The translations under genes were made by a program, and so were the position numbers. The notes beneath the pieces were generated by a model, which did no database searches, was not told the origin of the DNA, and saw nothing but the letters and a program-made list of their open reading frames with translations. From the NCBI GenBank assembly GCA_964463965.1, contig CAYXED010000007.1, positions 1 to 64,000 of the forward strand: a DNA stretch of 64,000 nt, written 5' to 3'. This DNA is from UBA2166 sp964463965. GTDB taxonomy: Bacteria > Nitrospirota > Nitrospiria > Nitrospirales > UBA2166. Each line of letters starts with the position of its first letter. The stretch's first letter is position 1. This document shows positions 61,845 through 64,000 of this stretch, piece after piece.

Positions 61845-62150
61845 GCAATAAGAAGCCCGGAAGCAGATCCGAAAATCCTAATGCGGCTCCGGCGCCCGCG
61901 CTTCCGGGCCGGTGGCGCTGGGAATACGTCCCAGGTTTCACCGAAGAAAAAGGTGTGCGGCTAGGACATTGCCACCTCACTCGCCGCAGGGTTACTACAC
62001 TCACTTCCCATTGGATCACCTCCTTCCATTCGGCGATGCATTGCATCACGCCGGCCCAGACCTTGCGTGAACCCACGGGCTGACCCGCCGTCGACCAACG
62101 CGTGGTTCGCCTTCCTCAGTCTGGAAGACTCGAAGAAGAGTGATTCTTCT
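61845..62150 (-). ncRNA. Candidate structured RNA of unknown class, GC-rich
   Basis: About 300 bases rich in G and C within an AT-rich genome. On the minus strand a TACAAT -10 box (complement 62157-62162) sits seven bases before a hairpin (62134-62150), so transcription could begin at about 62150. Several perfect stems follow: AGTCT/AGACT, the 6-bp CTGGGA/TCCCAG at about 61918-61934, and the 10-bp GCCCGGAAGC/GCTTCCGGGC (61855-61864, 61900-61909) near the end. Consensus motifs of RNase P, tmRNA, SRP and 6S RNA are absent. Class unknown; a riboswitch-like or regulatory RNA is possible. Confidence 0.5.
61961..62011 (-). CDS. Possible 16-aa ORF with an extreme Shine-Dalgarno match
   Basis: ATG at 62011 opens MGSECSNPAASEVAMS, ending in TAG at 61961-61963. 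Upstream lies AAGGAGGTGATCC (complement 62013-62025), a 13-base perfect match to the reverse complement of the 16S rRNA 3' tail, with seven bases between GGAGG and the ATG. A leader peptide or ribosome-capturing site within the candidate RNA is possible. Coding is unproven. Confidence 0.3.
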   Translation of the reverse strand: MGSECSNPAASEVAMS

Positions 62151-62299
62151 GAATTTATTGTAACATAGTGCTTGTAATCTCACTAAAATATTTAATAATT
62201 TCTATCAATGTCTTTAATCAAAACTAATATTTTTATGCGATTTGTTTTTTGGCTATTATTCGACAATATTCTCCCTAATTGCTAGGGTACTGGAAGCGT

Positions 62300-64000
62300 A
62301 TGAGTGACAAGCCCAAAAAAACATTTCCTGGAAATAAAAATAAAATTTCCTCTCAGGATGAAAGTACTGATGAGAATGTATTTTCTCTACTTGATGAGTG
62401 TCTAGCTTCGATTTCTGAGGACTCACCCCATCAGGAACAGTTGTATAAGATTCGCCATCACCTTTTACAGGAAGGTGCAAAATACGACCATCAAAAAACA
62501 GAACTTAAAAAACTTGAGACGGTTGTTGAAAAACTCACTGCTCCTGCCAATCGCATTGGAACACTTCTTGATATACATACAGACGGTCTTGTCCAAATTT
62601 TTGTAGGAGGAAGCGAGTTTTATACTAATCTTGATCCTCGCTTATCAAGCACTGAATTGAAGCGTGGTGCTCAGGTATTGATTAATGAGTCGTATGCCGT
62701 AATTAAAACCTTAGGATATGATCGAAGTGGTCCAATTGTAAAAATTGGTGATGTATTGAAGGATGGTCGTTTGCGGATTGATCAAGAACCTGGACGTCCA
62801 GGAGTTTTTTTAGGTAGAGGATCTGATTTGGAAGGATTGCATCTAAAGCCTGGTGACGAAATTCGACTTGATCCCAGTCACAGGCTTGCAATTGAGTATG
62901 TCTCATCATCTAAATCACAGCAGCATTTGCTCGATGAGCCTCCAAGTGTGTCATGGGAAGAAATAGGTGGTCAGGAAGAAGCAATTTCATCAATTCGACG
63001 AGCAATAGAGCATCCCCTTTTACACGCGGGTATATTTTCACAATACGATTTTTCCCAACCAAAAGGCTTTCTTCTTTATGGACCACCTGGATGTGGCAAA
63101 ACACTTATTGGACAGGCGACAGCAAATAGTTTGGCCCAATTATTAAAAGACCCTCCAACTGAGAACTTTGTACACGAAGGCTCTTTCACTAATGCAATTT
63201 CATCTGGGGCTTTTCTCCATATTAAAGGGCCTGAAATTTTGAATATGTGGGTAGGGGAGTCTGAGCGAATTATTCGAGGCCTTTTTCAACAAGCACGCGA
63301 ACGACGAAAGGCAGGAGCTTTACCATTCCTTTTTATTGATGAAGCAGAGTCAATTCTTGGAACTCGCCGAGCTATGCGATCATATAATATTTCAAATACT
63401 CTTGTTCCAATGTTTTGTGCAGAGTTAGATGGGATTGAGTCGCTTCATGATGTTGTGGTGATTTTGGCATCGAACAGACCTGATCTTATTGACCCTGCTA
63501 TTCTTCGCCCAGGGCGAATTGATCGGAAAATTAAAGTTCGACGGCCAAGTAGAAGGGAAGCGGAAAACATTCTGAGAATTTATTTACCATCCACTCTTCC
63601 CTTTGATAAAAGACTTTTAAAAACCCTAAACAATGACTCAGATTGTGTTAGGGATACTTTGATTGATGATATTCTAGGAAAAGTTTATTCTCGCGATAAA
63701 AAATCTCGTGTTCTTTCGATACGTTTACGTAATGGGAAGCGTGAAATTCTTTACCGTGATGATGTGATAAGTGGCGCAATTTTAGCGTCCATAGTTTGTC
63801 GAATAAAAGAGCTTGCAATTAAAAGAACGATTGTAGATTCGTCTGCTGGAATTTTGCGCGATGATGTTTCACTTGCCGTCGAAAATGAGTATGCCGAAGG
63901 AGGAATTCTTCCCCCTGATGACTCCGCGGAAGAGTGGCTTAAACTTCTTGATCATCATCCTGATCAAGTTGTGGGAATTTCCCCGCTTCGAAACTTTGGG
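62300..64000 (+). CDS. Proteasome-associated ATPase (Mpa/ARC), truncated by the window
   Basis: 567 residues are visible; the frame continues past the window. An N-terminal coiled coil (about 20-80, KYDHQKTELKKLETVVEKL) leads to OB domains (about 85-205), then the AAA+ module: Walker A LYGPPGCGKT near 257, Walker B FLFIDEAES and the pore and second-region-of-homology segment SNRPDLIDPAILRPGRIDRK. The end, VENEYAEGGILPPDDSAEEW, matches Mpa/ARC just before its C-terminus. Mpa/ARC unfolds Pup- or UBact-tagged proteins into a 20S proteasome core. The tagging and core genes, if present, would lie beyond the window. GGAAG precedes ATG 62300. Confidence 0.9.
   Translation, partial: MSDKPKKTFPGNKNKISSQDESTDENVFSLLDECLASISEDSPHQEQLYKIRHHLLQEGAKYDHQKTELKKLETVVEKLTAPANRIGTLLDIHTDGLVQIFVGGSEFYTNLDPRLSSTELKRGAQVLINESYAVIKTLGYDRSGPIVKIGDVLKDGRLRIDQEPGRPGVFLGRGSDLEGLHLKPGDEIRLDPSHRLAIEYVSSSKSQQHLLDEPPSVSWEEIGGQEEAISSIRRAIEHPLLHAGIFSQYDFSQPKGFLLYGPPGCGKTLIGQATANSLAQLLKDPPTENFVHEGSFTNAISSGAFLHIKGPEILNMWVGESERIIRGLFQQARERRKAGALPFLFIDEAESILGTRRAMRSYNISNTLVPMFCAELDGIESLHDVVVILASNRPDLIDPAILRPGRIDRKIKVRRPSRREAENILRIYLPSTLPFDKRLLKTLNNDSDCVRDTLIDDILGKVYSRDKKSRVLSIRLRNGKREILYRDDVISGAILASIVCRIKELAIKRTIVDSSAGILRDDVSLAVENEYAEGGILPPDDSAEEWLKLLDHHPDQVVGISPLRNFG

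Noticed and set aside
62011..62025. Plus-strand TTGGATCACCTCCTT looks like the 3' end of 16S rRNA
   Set aside because: The bases before it do not match the conserved 16S helix 45 region, and no rRNA follows. The minus-strand reading as a Shine-Dalgarno site before an ATG explains it better.
61807..62076. 89-codon minus-strand reading frame across the GC-rich segment
   Set aside because: No ribosome site, no recognisable protein pattern, and composition fits structured RNA rather than codons.
61845..62150. RNase P, tmRNA, SRP or 6S RNA
   Set aside because: I looked for the RNase P GAGGAAAGTCC core, a tRNA-like tmRNA end and the SRP tetraloop region; none is present on either strand. A covariance search would settle it.

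Overview
The window is a compact, low-GC (roughly 40% by eye), mostly housekeeping stretch of a Gram-negative (diderm) bacterial chromosome, probably marine or salt-adapted. Diderm evidence: a heptose adenylyltransferase for LPS, an outer-membrane barrel protein, several lipoproteins and periplasmic thioredoxins. Salt evidence: a fused glycine-betaine synthase beside a BCCT betaine transporter. The order pheA-hisC-tyrA-aroA-cmk-rpsA-sppA-ihfB, the bactofilin and the system II (Ccs) cytochrome c maturation genes recall Deltaproteobacteria-, Nitrospinota- or SAR324-like lineages. A proteasome-type ATPase (Mpa/ARC) at the right edge is unusual for most of these. I cannot fix the phylum from the sequence alone.

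Layout. 1-3.6 kb: initiator tRNA, then betaine synthesis and transport. 3.6-7.6 kb: a 58-aa zinc-ribbon protein and a fused 5-oxoprolinase/hydantoinase. 7.6-15.9 kb (minus): aromatic amino acid and translation operon pheA-hisC-tyrA-aroA-cmk-rpsA-sppA-ihfB. 16.1-17.6 kb: M23 peptidase plus bactofilin. 17.6-23.4 kb: metK divergent from resB-ccsA-tlpA-tlpA-ccdA. 23.5-24.9 kb: tesA divergent from a LolD/YbbA-type ATPase. 25-31 kb: aroE, ispE, prs-rplY-pth, rpsF-ssb-rpsR, DUF177-rpmF. 31-38.5 kb: fatty acid synthesis (plsX, fabH, a FabL/FabI-type reductase, fabD, fabG, acpP, fabF), rnc, cyclophilin. 38.5-43.4 kb (minus): tRNA-Val-thrS-infC-rpmI-rplT, an S58 peptidase and Fis. 43.5-49.7 kb: murJ, DUF192, heptose adenylyltransferase, mfd. 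49.7-51 kb: two secreted orphans. 51.3-52.4 kb: DAHP synthase. 52.5-59.7 kb: an accessory locus of His-rich envelope proteins, a barrel, a TlpA, a beta-propeller lipoprotein, a membrane-fused spermidine synthase-like protein and a 3D-domain lipoprotein. 59.8-61.8 kb: EF-G-like GTPase. 61.8-62.15 kb: a GC-rich, hairpin-dense RNA-like segment. 62.3 kb to the end: Mpa/ARC ATPase, truncated by the window.

Most notable: (1) the GC-rich segment at about 61.85-62.15 kb, best read as a ~300-nt minus-strand structured RNA with a 13-nt perfect match to the complement of the 16S 3' tail placed at ideal distance from a 16-codon ORF; (2) pth and infC both appear to lack ATG/GTG/TTG starts and to begin at in-frame ATC codons, suggesting IF3-sensitive near-cognate initiation of two translation genes; (3) a proteasomal ATPase in a diderm genome; (4) the uncharacterised His-rich envelope locus; (5) two small cysteine-containing ORFs at 3654 and 24962.
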